Shown: positions 9,001 to 18,546 of the stretch, in pieces
Layout: each line of letters opens with the position of its first letter
Position numbering within the stretch: position 1 is the first letter of the stretch
The notes under the pieces: model-generated
The model's input: the letters and a program-made list of their open reading frames with translations, nothing else
Told to the model about the DNA's origin: nothing
Database searches by the model: none
Source: Bog-159 sp963818855
Lineage (GTDB): Bacteria > Acidobacteriota > Terriglobia > Bryobacterales > Bryobacteraceae
Assembly: GCA_963818855.1 (NCBI GenBank)
Contig: CAWFUH010000003.1
Location: 310,001 to 374,000 of the forward strand
Length of the DNA stretch: 64,000 nucleotides
Reading direction: 5' to 3'
Position numbers and translations under genes: made by a program

Positions 9001-9162
9001 GTTCACGTCATCCGCGAGCGGTCCCCGCTTTTGGCGCTTGGCCACAAGTCCGGCTCCTTGCAGCTCTTTCTGTACCCACGTATAGCTCAGCTCGATGGCG
9101 TGCTCATCCCGCAGTTTTTCATGGAAGTGCCGGATGTTCAGGTCGTAATATGTCTTGGTCCG
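9001..9162 (-). mobile_element. transposase remnant (ISNCY/IS481-like helix-turn-helix region)
   Basis: 54 codons on the minus strand read KTYYDLNIRHFHEKLRDEHA and then IELSYTWVQKELQGAGLVAK, followed by RQKRG. This resembles the second DNA-binding helix-turn-helix region of ISNCY/IS1202-type transposases that precedes the DDE domain. No DDE catalytic core and no terminal repeats are visible. The frame continues into unrelated sequence at both ends, so this is a fossil. Confidence 0.5.
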
Positions 9163-9330
9163 CCGGCAATCTCCGTCCGGTCAGGCTGGTGACAGACCGC
9201 TGTGCAAACTCCACGCCGGTATCCAGAGCTTTCGCCACTCTCACAAAATGTGGCCGCTTCTGGCGAGCAAGAGGGCGGCCTGTCCGCATGGCCCTGCGGG
9301 CCACCAAAGATCATGAAAACCATTGCGAAG

Positions 9331-9375
9331 GGCGGGTCCTGGAGGACCCGCGCAGGACTGGAGTCCTGCCCCACG
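9331..9375 (+). repeat. twin-hairpin repeat, family B, site 1
   Basis: Two palindromes stand head to tail: GGCGGGTCCTGGAGGACCCG(C), then GCAGGACTGGAGTCCTGC, followed by CCCAC. The same plan appears at 15848-15890, 18502-18542 (opposite strand) and inside the element at 29171-29383. Confidence 0.75.
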
Positions 9376-9426
9376 GAAGACCCGTCAGAAGATGAGTTCG
9401 GATGCAGGAAGGCAATGGGAAACAAA

Positions 9427-9460
9427 CGGCGGGCGGGCTCCTTTCAGAGCCGCCCGCCGT
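9427..9460 (-). terminator. rho-independent terminator of the TonB receptor gene
   Basis: ACGGCGGGCGGGCTC pairs with GAGCCGCCCGCCGT across a 6-base loop with one bulged G. Read on the minus strand, the hairpin is followed by TTTGTTTCCC. It lies 18 bp beyond the receptor stop codon. Confidence 0.65.
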
Positions 9461-9477
9461 GTGCGCTTGCAGTAGAA

Positions 9478-12400
9478 CTAGAAGAGGAACTTCAGCGCCA
9501 GTTGCAGGATGCGCGGGTTGTGCGCGCCGTTCGGGTGCAGGAAGCTCTGGCCGAGACAACTCGGGTCACCCGCCGAATTGTTGGAGCCGCCGTAGCAACT
9601 GATCGAGTTGTTGATGCCGCTCCATTGCGTGTGATTGAAGACGTTGAAGGCTTCGGCGCGGAACTGGAAACCGGCACGCTCGTTCACGGCGAAGTTCTTG
9701 AACAGACCCGTGTCGAGGTTCCAGCGGCTGGGATTGTTCAAGATGTTACGGCCGGCATCGCCGAAGGTGAGGCCGGTGGGCGCGGCGAAAGCGCCAGGAT
9801 TGTACAGCAGCGGACCAATGACATTCGCCGCATTCGTAATGGGCGGCGCGGCGTTCGGATTGCCGATCACGTCGGCAAACGAGTTGGTGCCCGAGCCATT
9901 GCCCACGCCGGCGCCCGGTATCAGGCCGTTGCCGGTGTTGGCCACCACGTTAAAAGGCGTACCGTCCTGCGCGGTAAAGAGACCCGACCAGTGCCAGCCT
10001 CCCAGCACCTTGCCGGTCAGCTTCGTGGTATTGGCGAAGAACGGCGCATCGAGCACGTACCCGAGATTCAGGATCTGCCGCTGGTCGAAATTCGAACTGG
10101 CCCGCGACAATTCCATGTTGTACGAGTTGAGGAAGCCGCCATCGTACCGGTCGGAAGAGTCGTCGATGGAATGGCTCCAGGTATAAGCCAACGTGAACTG
10201 GCCATACTTCGCGTTCCGATGCGCCGAGACCTGCAGCGCATTGTAAGAGGAATTGGCGCCCTGCTCGATTTGTGTAATGTTGGAATAGCCGATGTAGGGC
10301 CGGTACGGATCGGCCGCACTCGCTCCGCAAGCCACTGCCAAATTCTGCGCCGTGACTCCGCTCACCGTCTGGCCGTTAATCACGCCTGTCACGTTCGGGG
10401 TCCAAGCACCGTTTACCGTGTTGCATTGTGTGGCTGACAGGGGCTGCCCCGGCTGGAACGGATTGTTGGTCACCGGCTGAAGCTGATTGATATCGCGCTG
10501 CCAGCTCAGGTGCGTGCCCTTGCTGCCCACGTAAGCGATAGTGGCCACGGTATCTTTGGCTATATCGTGCTGCAGGTCAAAATGATACTGCTGCACGTAA
10601 GGATAGTGTATCTGAGTGGAGTAGTTGGTGATACCGGTGGTGCCGGATAAGCCGTTGCCGCCGATGTTGGTGTAGCCGACGATGTTATACAGCGTGGGAT
10701 TCAGAACGCCGGGGGGCGCGCCCTCCAGTCCGGAGATGCCTTCGTTGCCGTTCAGGTGTTCGTAAAAGATCCCGTAACCGCCGCGGATGGCCCATTTGCC
10801 CTCTCCCGTGGGATCGAACGCGAAGCCTAAACGCGGCGCCCAATTCACGAAGTGCCCCTTGGAACAGCTATTGGGGGTGCCCCCCGTGCCGCAGGCGACC
10901 TCGCCATCGTAGGGGTTCCCCACACCCGGCACCAAGTCGCCTTGCACGCCGGTGATGTTGCCGGTGACGTCGATCTGCGGCGCGTTCGCGGGATTGTAGA
11001 GCCCGGGGAAGAAGTTGTAAAACTCGTTATATCTATTCGTGTACGCGCCGAAGCCGCTCATGCGCAGGCCCAGGTTCAGCGTCAGTTTCTTGCTGACGTG
11101 CCAATCGTCCTGGATATACGGTTCGAATACTTTGTCGCGGTAGTAATACTTGAGCTGCTGGTTGACCTGAGAGTAATTCGCGATGCGGCCAACCAGGAAA
11201 TCCGCCCAGGCGTTGCCCGTGGTGACCGGAGAAGTGTCGCTGAAATTCAGGTACCCGCCGAGTTCCGAGCCCCCGTCTTCGTTCTTCTGGGCTAAGGCAA
11301 CATAGGCGCCGATGTAGACATTGTGCGATCCCCAGATCTTGGCGATCTGGTCGCGGAAAGTGTAAGTGGGATTGGCATTGTTCCAGGGCGCATTGCCACC
11401 CACATCCGCCGTGAAACCGCCGCCATAGGGCGACCCGTTGTCGATCTGGATGCCAGGCAGCTTGCCGTCATACCCGTTGTTGAACAGCGACGTCATGGTC
11501 ATGCTGGAGGGCCGCTGCCAATCGCCCGAGGGGGTCAGGAAGATATGATCGGCGGTGTAGCTGAAGGTGAACTCGTTCAGCAGGCTCGGTGTCAGGTTGC
11601 TGGCCATGTGCGCCGTAAAACTCGTGCCGGGACCCACGAAACCCGTCTGCTCGGTGGGGAAACTGTCGCCGCTCCACAACGCCGTTGGAGTGATGGTATT
11701 CCACGAATCATGGATATAGTGGACGAAGACGCGTTCGGTGTCCGAAAAGCTGTGGTCGACGCGCACGAGTTCTTCGCGCCAGTTGGTGGGCGTTACCGCG
11801 GATGCGGTGAAGAAGGATTCCGCTCCGCTGCCGGAGGTAGGCGCGGGGATCATGCCCAGCATCGCCTGGGCGTTTGGATCGATAGGTACTGTATTGTTCG
11901 GAAAATATGCCTTCGTCACCGGGTTGACCGGGCAATTCGGATAGGTGGTGGTGTTTACCGGACTGGCCGCCGCCGGGCAAACGTCGTTGAAGATGCCCTG
12001 CCGCTCCTCGGTCGACGGCACCTGGTTATCGAACGTAGCCGGCAGCCGGTCCTTGCGCCATTCCTCGCTCCAGAAGAAGAATGTTTTGTCCTTTTTCGTG
12101 TTGTACACCTTCGGGATATACACGGGACCGCCTATGGTGTATCCGAAATCGTTCTTCTTGTACGACGGCACGTTCGGCGCAAAGAAATTGCGCGCGTTAA
12201 AGTCGTTGTTCCGCACGAATTCGTACGCGTCGCCATGGAATTCCTTCCCGCCCGACTTGGTCACCACCTCGATGGTGCCCGATCCGTTGCGGCCGTACTG
12301 CGCGCCGTAGTTGGAAGTCAGGACCTTGAACTCCTCGATGGCGTCGACGCTGGGATAGACGTTGAGAGTGCTGTTGCTGCCATTATCCATGTTGTCGCCG

Positions 12401-12987
12401 CCATCGAGTTCCCAGTTGTTGTACTCGACACGGCCGCCGTTGACACTCCACGAGACGTTCCCGTAAACGCCGACCGTGCCTTCGTCCTGACCGGTCTGGT
12501 TGCTGACGCCAGGCGTCAGCGAGATGAGCTGCGTGTAGTTGCGCCCGTTCAAGACGAGCCCAGTGACCTCCTTGCCGGTAACCACGCCGGAGACCTCACT
12601 CGACTCGGTTTCCACCTGGGTGGCGGCGGCGGCCTCCACGGTCACCGTGGTTCTCACCTCGCCGACGGCCAGCGTGGCGTCCACGCGCGCGCGCTGGGAG
12701 ACGTCCAGGACAATGCCTTTGGCGCTATAGGTATTGAACCCCACGGCGCTGACGGATAGATCGTACGTGGCAGGCGGAATGGCGGCGAACAGATATTCCC
12801 CATCCGCGTTCGTGGTGGTTTTCAGTGGTGTTCGGGTCGCGGTGTTCGTCAAGGTGACCTCGGCCTTGGCGATTGACGCCCCGGTATTGTCTCTGACAGC
12901 GCCGGTGATCGAACCCGTGCCCTGTGCGAACAACGTGGGCGCAAGCAGGATCAGCAGCGGAAAAAATACACGACAAAATCGCTGCAT
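9478..12987 (-). CDS. Oar-like TonB-dependent outer-membrane receptor
   Basis: 1169 residues, normal for this family. A signal peptide (CRVFFPLLILLAPTLFAQ) leads into a carboxypeptidase-regulatory domain (GSITGAVRDNTGASIAKAEV, about residues 24-110). A plug follows (VSGVVTGKEVTGLVLNGRNY, continuing TQLISLTPGV, then NYGAQYGRNGSGTIEVVTKS). A long beta-barrel ends in a terminal phenylalanine (LQLALKFLF) as required for outer-membrane insertion. These receptors import large substrates with TonB energy. No SusD-like partner is adjacent. A good terminator follows the stop. Upstream, 13266-13284 carries an inverted repeat CTGCAA-N7-TTGCAG that could be an operator. Confidence 0.92.
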   Translation of the reverse strand: MQRFCRVFFPLLILLAPTLFAQGTGSITGAVRDNTGASIAKAEVTLTNTATRTPLKTTTNADGEYLFAAIPPATYDLSVSAVGFNTYSAKGIVLDVSQRARVDATLAVGEVRTTVTVEAAAATQVETESSEVSGVVTGKEVTGLVLNGRNYTQLISLTPGVSNQTGQDEGTVGVYGNVSWSVNGGRVEYNNWELDGGDNMDNGSNSTLNVYPSVDAIEEFKVLTSNYGAQYGRNGSGTIEVVTKSGGKEFHGDAYEFVRNNDFNARNFFAPNVPSYKKNDFGYTIGGPVYIPKVYNTKKDKTFFFWSEEWRKDRLPATFDNQVPSTEERQGIFNDVCPAAASPVNTTTYPNCPVNPVTKAYFPNNTVPIDPNAQAMLGMIPAPTSGSGAESFFTASAVTPTNWREELVRVDHSFSDTERVFVHYIHDSWNTITPTALWSGDSFPTEQTGFVGPGTSFTAHMASNLTPSLLNEFTFSYTADHIFLTPSGDWQRPSSMTMTSLFNNGYDGKLPGIQIDNGSPYGGGFTADVGGNAPWNNANPTYTFRDQIAKIWGSHNVYIGAYVALAQKNEDGGSELGGYLNFSDTSPVTTGNAWADFLVGRIANYSQVNQQLKYYYRDKVFEPYIQDDWHVSKKLTLNLGLRMSGFGAYTNRYNEFYNFFPGLYNPANAPQIDVTGNITGVQGDLVPGVGNPYDGEVACGTGGTPNSCSKGHFVNWAPRLGFAFDPTGEGKWAIRGGYGIFYEHLNGNEGISGLEGAPPGVLNPTLYNIVGYTNIGGNGLSGTTGITNYSTQIHYPYVQQYHFDLQHDIAKDTVATIAYVGSKGTHLSWQRDINQLQPVTNNPFQPGQPLSATQCNTVNGAWTPNVTGVINGQTVSGVTAQNLAVACGASAADPYRPYIGYSNITQIEQGANSSYNALQVSAHRNAKYGQFTLAYTWSHSIDDSSDRYDGGFLNSYNMELSRASSNFDQRQILNLGYVLDAPFFANTTKLTGKVLGGWHWSGLFTAQDGTPFNVVANTGNGLIPGAGVGNGSGTNSFADVIGNPNAAPPITNAANVIGPLLYNPGAFAAPTGLTFGDAGRNILNNPSRWNLDTGLFKNFAVNERAGFQFRAEAFNVFNHTQWSGINNSISCYGGSNNSAGDPSCLGQSFLHPNGAHNPRILQLALKFLF

Positions 12988-13398
12988 TCAGTTTCTCCTT
13001 TAATAAGCAAACCTGGCTCTTTGGAACTGCCCCAGGCAGGGCCTACGGGTGGGGAAATCCCCCCGAGCAACTCTGCGCTATCTGTCTTAAGGCTCCAAAA
13101 ATGGGCTTCATTGGCGCGGCGCGACGCTCCAAGGCAGTAATCGAGTTCTTGGCCGCGGTTCGCGGCGCCTGGAACGTACCCCGAGCTACGCAGAATTTTT
13201 AGCACTCCCAACACCTGTATTAGCGGGAGTATATATCCGTGCAGAACCAGCGTCAAGGGGATAATCTGCAACAAGCTCTTGCAGGTTGGCGGCAGGTACC
13301 GGTCAGCGTGGCCCCGGTGGCCATTTTTTGATGTGATTTTTAGTACGTTTTTCGAGGGATTCGAAGGGGATGACCAAGGCGGGCCTGGCAGCTAACAG
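12988..13398. other. intergenic region upstream of the TonB receptor
   Basis: No coding frame is convincing here. Two structures are visible: the inverted repeat CTGCAA-N7-TTGCAG at 13266-13284, and a short TGGCC/GGCCA hairpin followed by TTTTTT near 13310-13328 on the plus strand. Either might be regulatory, but neither is supported beyond its symmetry. Confidence 0.4.
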
Positions 13399-13677
13399 TC
13401 AGGCGGCTTCCGTTCCCCAAGGCTGGCCTGTTCTGGTTTCGGAGGTAACGCTGAGAGGTGGCATGCGGCCGGCCTCGGCCCACGCTATGGAGTAGCAGCG
13501 GCCGCAGGCGCGGCATCGGTACCGTCCGTGAATCGGCCACATGGGAGAGTCGTGCATCAGGTCGCACCAAAACGCGGCGAGTTTCTCCGCGGCCGCCTGC
13601 CAGACAGCGGCTCCAGATGGCTCATCGCCCTGTGGCTTTGGCCCAACTATCAAATGAAGTCTATACTGTGGTTGCAT
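13399..13677 (-). CDS. small CxxC protein, unknown function
   Basis: 92 residues. The centre reads CDLMHDSPMWPIHGRYRCRA and then CGRCYSIAWAEAGR. CRACGRC offers three cysteines, and with the upstream Cys and His residues these could hold a zinc or Fe-S site. The MWPIHGRYRCxxCxRxYxxxW pattern looks like a conserved small-protein family of Acidobacteriota, an impression from memory rather than a search. No ribosome site is evident, so the start is unsure. The overlapping frame at 13340-13570 has no such features and is treated as a shadow. Confidence 0.5.
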   Translation of the reverse strand: MQPQYRLHLIVGPKPQGDEPSGAAVWQAAAEKLAAFWCDLMHDSPMWPIHGRYRCRACGRCYSIAWAEAGRMPPLSVTSETRTGQPWGTEAA

Positions 13678-13807
13678 CTATTCGACAGTATGCCGGTATC
13701 GAACACTAGAACACATCACGAGATACAGTGTTTCTTTTCTGCCGCTCACGGGTGGCGGGCTTGTAACACGATTTGGGGAGATGTTGCTCGAGATCGGCCA
13801 AGAGCGC

Positions 13808-13909
13808 TTAGTGAATCAGAAATTTCCACGCCAGAACCGCGAGGACCGCGGCCAGACCGACCAGCGAACCGATGGTACGCGCTCGATTTGCTTTTTCCTG
13901 TTCAAGCAT
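13808..13909 (-). CDS. 33-residue single-span membrane peptide (possible)
   Basis: The minus strand reads MLEQEKANRARTIG and then SLVGLAAVLAVLAWKFLIH, with a TAA at 13808. A charged head, one 17-residue hydrophobic span and a short basic tail fit a small membrane protein. A longer start six codons upstream (13927) is possible. No Shine-Dalgarno site is visible, so this remains a candidate only. It lies downstream of the SLATT-like gene on the same strand. Confidence 0.3.
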   Translation of the reverse strand: MLEQEKANRARTIGSLVGLAAVLAVLAWKFLIH

Positions 13910-13952
13910 ACGCACAGTATGGCACATGCGGGCGCCCTGTAGCGCCCTGCGA

Positions 13953-14942
13953 TCAGGGTGAGACAGCGGCTTTGGCCTTAGAGAGTGTCATGCTCACCTT
14001 GGTGGGCGTAGCGGCGGCCACGCTTACGCTCTGCGACTCGTGCACAGGCGCGCCGGAAAGAGTGGCCTTTACGGCGATCTCGTGCAGTCCCGGTGAGACA
14101 CTCATTATGGCGCATGTCCGGCCGGTTACCGCGGACTTCCGTTGTTCGCCATCGATGAACACGTCATATCCTTGATCGGTCTCCAGAACATTCTCGACTG
14201 TCAGATCAACGGCGCCGGGACGAGTAGAATCGGCAGACGCTTTAGACTCCTTTTGGGCTGCCTCAGCATGGCTGCGTGCGCTGTCCAAGGCGGCGCTCGC
14301 CTGCTTTTCGAGTTGGCTCAAATTGGTTTGGAATTCCATGGCCCATGCCTGGGTCTCCTTTTCGACCATGGTGCGCGCGCCGATACAGAAGTCCTGGATC
14401 TTCTGGAGTAGTGTTTCGAGCGCCGCCCCATTCGGCGCGGCGCCCGCGAGACCGGAGGTAGTGCGGGCCCAATCCAAGCGGAAATTCCGTAGAGACGTCT
14501 CGAGCGACATGGCCGTCATGATGTAGCGCATCCAGCCGGTGGAGTATCCGAAATACTTATCGAACGCCAGAAATGCCGCGGCCAGACCAAAGCACAGATA
14601 CCCGAACTGATTCACCTGCAAAATTCGAAGCTGACGATCGCTTTCCTTAAGACGATATGTGAAGACACCCGTCGCTGAGATGATAGGCAACAGTCCGCCC
14701 AACCCCGTAGCCAACAGCGTCAGGAACTTCAGTAATTGCGAGGCCCAGGCTTTCCACGGTTTCTTGGCATAATACCAACGAATGGCGGCCTCGACATCGG
14801 CTTCCGCGTACTGGCGCATGGCTTCGAGCGATGCCTGCACATGATCGGGCTGCCACGACGGAGGTGTCCATTGCGGCGGATTGATATTGTAGGACCTCGA
14901 AAATCGCTTCTTTATATCTTCCCAAGTCCACATCGGCCGCAC
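13953..14942 (-). CDS. SLATT-like two-helix membrane protein with PEGA-like C-terminus
   Basis: 329 residues, not previously named. Residues 50-66 (DVEAAIRWYYAKKPWKAWA) lead into helix 1 (about 68-92), and helix 2 lies at about 112-132 followed by DKYFGYSTGWMRYIMTAMSL. This W-Y, two-helix, D..FG....W.RY pattern is that of the SLATT/DUF4231 family, proposed as membrane-pore effectors tied to nucleotide second-messenger systems. Residues 185-240 are a helical linker. The end (about 246-329: YDVFIDGEQRKSAVTGRTCA, then SVSPGLHEIAVKA) looks like a PEGA beta domain. No SMODS cyclase or CD-NTase gene lies alongside. The family assignment is by pattern and needs profile confirmation. Confidence 0.55.
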   Translation of the reverse strand: MRPMWTWEDIKKRFSRSYNINPPQWTPPSWQPDHVQASLEAMRQYAEADVEAAIRWYYAKKPWKAWASQLLKFLTLLATGLGGLLPIISATGVFTYRLKESDRQLRILQVNQFGYLCFGLAAAFLAFDKYFGYSTGWMRYIMTAMSLETSLRNFRLDWARTTSGLAGAAPNGAALETLLQKIQDFCIGARTMVEKETQAWAMEFQTNLSQLEKQASAALDSARSHAEAAQKESKASADSTRPGAVDLTVENVLETDQGYDVFIDGEQRKSAVTGRTCAIMSVSPGLHEIAVKATLSGAPVHESQSVSVAAATPTKVSMTLSKAKAAVSP

Positions 14943-14993
14943 CCCTTAATCACATATCGTACATGCAAGAGGCGGGCGTTTGGAATCGGCGCC

Positions 14994-15833
14994 TCAGAAG
15001 GTTGCCGCACGGAGTATATGCGGACCATTCTCCGGGGGAAAGGCGGCGCGCTGCGGAAGGTAGCGCGCGACGAACTGCTGCGGCCCCAAGTCCTCGACTT
15101 CGGTAAAGCCAAACGCTTTGAGACTGACTTCCAGTCCGTCCGACTCGAAGTAACTGACCCACGGCTCACCAATCTCCGCTACGCGGGCGGCGCGTGCGTC
15201 ATGGACGGCGCGCAATTCCGGCGAAAAAGAGTCCGGCGGATTGCTGTAGTCGAACACCACCTCCGCTCCGCCCGGCAGGCTGCCGATGAAGCGTAGCGTG
15301 GTGAAGGCCGCTTCATGGGTCAGGTACGGCGCGACTCCCAGCCAGGTGAAGAAAGATCGCTGCGACGGATCGAAGCCGGCTGCGGCTAATCCCGCGGGCA
15401 AGGTTTCGCGCGCGAAATCCACGGGGGCGAAGGTGAGTGTGGGCGGCGGCGGGATGCCTGCCGCGGCCAGCCGTTCACGTTTCCAGGCCTGCGTGGCGGG
15501 ATGGTCCACTTCGAAAATGCGCAGGCTTTCGCGCAGCGGACCGCGATAGGCATAGGTATCCAGGCCTGCGCCCAGCACGACGAGTTGACGAACGCCCTTG
15601 TTCACAGCGGCCGCCAGCGCGTCTTCTGCGAAGCGTGTGCGCATGGCGATGAACAGACGCATGGTTCGCCGGTGCGGGTTCTGCTGGGCTTCGCGCGCCA
15701 GGGCTGCGGCATCTTCGTTCAGAATGCGAATGGCCAGGGGATCGGTGAAGATGCGGCCATCCTCCAGGATCTGGTGGACGGCGCGATGTGTGGCCGCCGC
15801 GCGGGCAGTCTGGCTGGGCTGACGAGATTGCAT
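14994..15833 (-). CDS. LCMT-family SAM-dependent methyltransferase (TIGR00027 type)
   Basis: 279 residues from ATG 15833. The upstream extension of this frame is antisense to pfkB and is not coding. The N-terminal QTARAAATHRAVH and FTDPLAIRIL, the SAM-binding LVVLGAGLDTYAYRGP, the EVDHPATQAWKRERLAAAGI motif and TWLGVAPYLTHEA are diagnostic of the leucine carboxyl methyltransferase-like group widespread in Actinobacteria and Acidobacteria. The methyl acceptor is unknown. A family B repeat separates it from the PfkB kinase stop upstream. A second member of the family is at 42551-43408. Confidence 0.85.
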   Translation of the reverse strand: MQSRQPSQTARAAATHRAVHQILEDGRIFTDPLAIRILNEDAAALAREAQQNPHRRTMRLFIAMRTRFAEDALAAAVNKGVRQLVVLGAGLDTYAYRGPLRESLRIFEVDHPATQAWKRERLAAAGIPPPPTLTFAPVDFARETLPAGLAAAGFDPSQRSFFTWLGVAPYLTHEAAFTTLRFIGSLPGGAEVVFDYSNPPDSFSPELRAVHDARAARVAEIGEPWVSYFESDGLEVSLKAFGFTEVEDLGPQQFVARYLPQRAAFPPENGPHILRAATF

Positions 15834-15847
15834 GGTACGGGCTGTTT

Positions 15848-15890
15848 GGCGGGTCTGGAGACCCGCCGCAGGACTGGAGTCCTGCCCCAC
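15848..15890 (+). repeat. twin-hairpin repeat, family B, site 2
   Basis: GGCGGGTCTGGAGACCCGCC is followed at once by GCAGGACTGGAGTCCTGC and CCCAC. It fills the gap between the PfkB kinase stop codon and the methyltransferase start, so it may terminate or attenuate transcription between them. Confidence 0.75.
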
Positions 15891-15892
15891 GG

Positions 15893-16980
15893 TCAGCGCT
15901 GGATGCGGGCGGAGCCCCCCTTGGCGATCGCGCGCACCTGGTCCAGCGTCGCCATGGTGGTATCGCCCGGAAACGTCGTCAGCAGCGCGCCGTGCGCCCA
16001 CCCCAGCCTGAGGGCCTCCTCCGGCGGCGCGCCGGTCAGCAGGCCGTAGAAGAATCCGGCCGCGAATCCGTCGCCCCCGCCGACGCGATCGAGCACATCC
16101 AGTTCGGCAGTTGGTGACACGTAGTTCCGGCCTTCCACCCACGCCACCGCGGCCCAACTGTGCCGGTTGGTGGAGTGCACTTCCCGCAACGTGGTGGCCA
16201 CGATCTTGATTCGCGGATGCTGGGCGGCCACGCGGTCGATCATTCCGAAAAAAGCGCTGGGGTCGAGCTTGGATTTGGCGGCCACTTCGGGGCCGGGAAT
16301 CCCCAGTCCCATCTGCAGGTCTTCTTCGTTGCCCACCAGCACATCCACATGCTCCATAATGCGGCGGATCACGGCCACGGCGCGTTGGTGCCCGCCCGAG
16401 ATGTTCCACAGTTTCGCGCGGTAATTCAGGTCGAACGAGACCACTGCGCCGGCCGCCTTAGCGGCGCGCATGCCTTCGATAATCAATTCGGCGGTGGTCG
16501 GGGAGAGGGCGGCGAAGATACCGCCGGTATGGAACCAGCGCACGCCCCCGCTGAAGATGGCGTTCCAGTCGAAGTCACCCGGCTTCAACAGCGCGGCCGC
16601 TTCGTGCGCGCGATTGTAAAAGACCACCGGACCGCGGATGCCAAACCCGCGGTCGCTATAAACAGCCGCCATGTTGGGCCCGGTCGCGCCGTCGTGCTTA
16701 AAGTGCTTGTAGAAAGGCTTGACGCCCATGGCCCGCACGCGCTCGGCAATCAGGTCGCCGATCGGGTAATCGACCATAGCACTAGCGATGCCGGTAGCCA
16801 TGCGGAAGCAGTCCGACAGGTTGGCGGCGCAATTGAATTCGCCGCCCGAGACATGAATGCGGCACTCGCTGGCTTTGCGAAACGGTATGATGCCGGGGTC
16901 CAGACGATGCACGAGGGCACCCAGCGACAGTAAGTCGAGCGCGCCGGCCGGGGGAATATGCAGACGGTCGGGCATGCCGG

Positions 16981-16984
<4 letters not shown>
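15893..16984 (-). CDS. PfkB-family sugar kinase (2-keto-3-deoxygluconate kinase-like)
   Basis: 363 residues. The PfkB signatures are present: GGEFNCAANLSDCF (48-61), the FDLNYRAKLW stretch (184-193), GNEED (218-222), and the anion-hole/catalytic motif DRVGGGDGFAAGFFYGLL with Asp305. Among PfkB kinases, the FDLNYR and NEED motifs point to 2-keto-3-deoxygluconate kinase, which would place it in a modified Entner-Doudoroff route beside gnd. The GTG start overlaps the gnd stop by four bases (GTGA), so the two are translationally coupled. ATG at codon 4 is an alternative start. The substrate is an inference from motif and neighbour. Confidence 0.8.
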
Positions 16985-18435
<1,451 letters not shown>

Positions 18436-18470
18436 GTTGCTCCTTGGGATGAAAGATTATTCTAGCGAAG

Positions 18471-18498
18471 ACAGAAGTCAGAAGTCAGAAGTCAGAAT
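18471..18498. repeat. heptamer tandem repeat (CAGAAGT)
   Basis: Four near-perfect CAGAAGT units in a row lie between gnd and the VWFA gene, just upstream of the gnd start. Simple tandem heptamers like this can vary in copy number. Confidence 0.7.
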
Positions 18499-18501
18499 GG
18501 G

Positions 18502-18542
18502 GTGGGGCAGGCTCTCAGCCTGCGGCGGCCTCTCAGGGCGCC
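18502..18542 (-). repeat. twin-hairpin repeat, family B, site 3 (opposite strand)
   Basis: On the minus strand GGCGCCCTGAGAGGCCGCC is followed by GCAGGCTGAGAGCCTGC and CCCAC. It has the same plan as the other family B sites with different stem bases, so the pairing is conserved while the sequence is not. It directly follows the stop codon of the VWFA protein. Confidence 0.65.
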
Positions 18543-18546
18543 ATCT

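Noticed and set aside
9202..12759. Long plus-strand open frames (9202-10437 and 11323-12759)
   Set aside because: They are antisense to the TonB receptor, rich in Arg, Val and His from complementary codons, and contain no domain.
15834..16409. Long upstream extension of the first methyltransferase frame
   Set aside because: It lies over the PfkB kinase gene on the same strand in a different frame and has a biased Arg/Gly/Pro composition without motifs.
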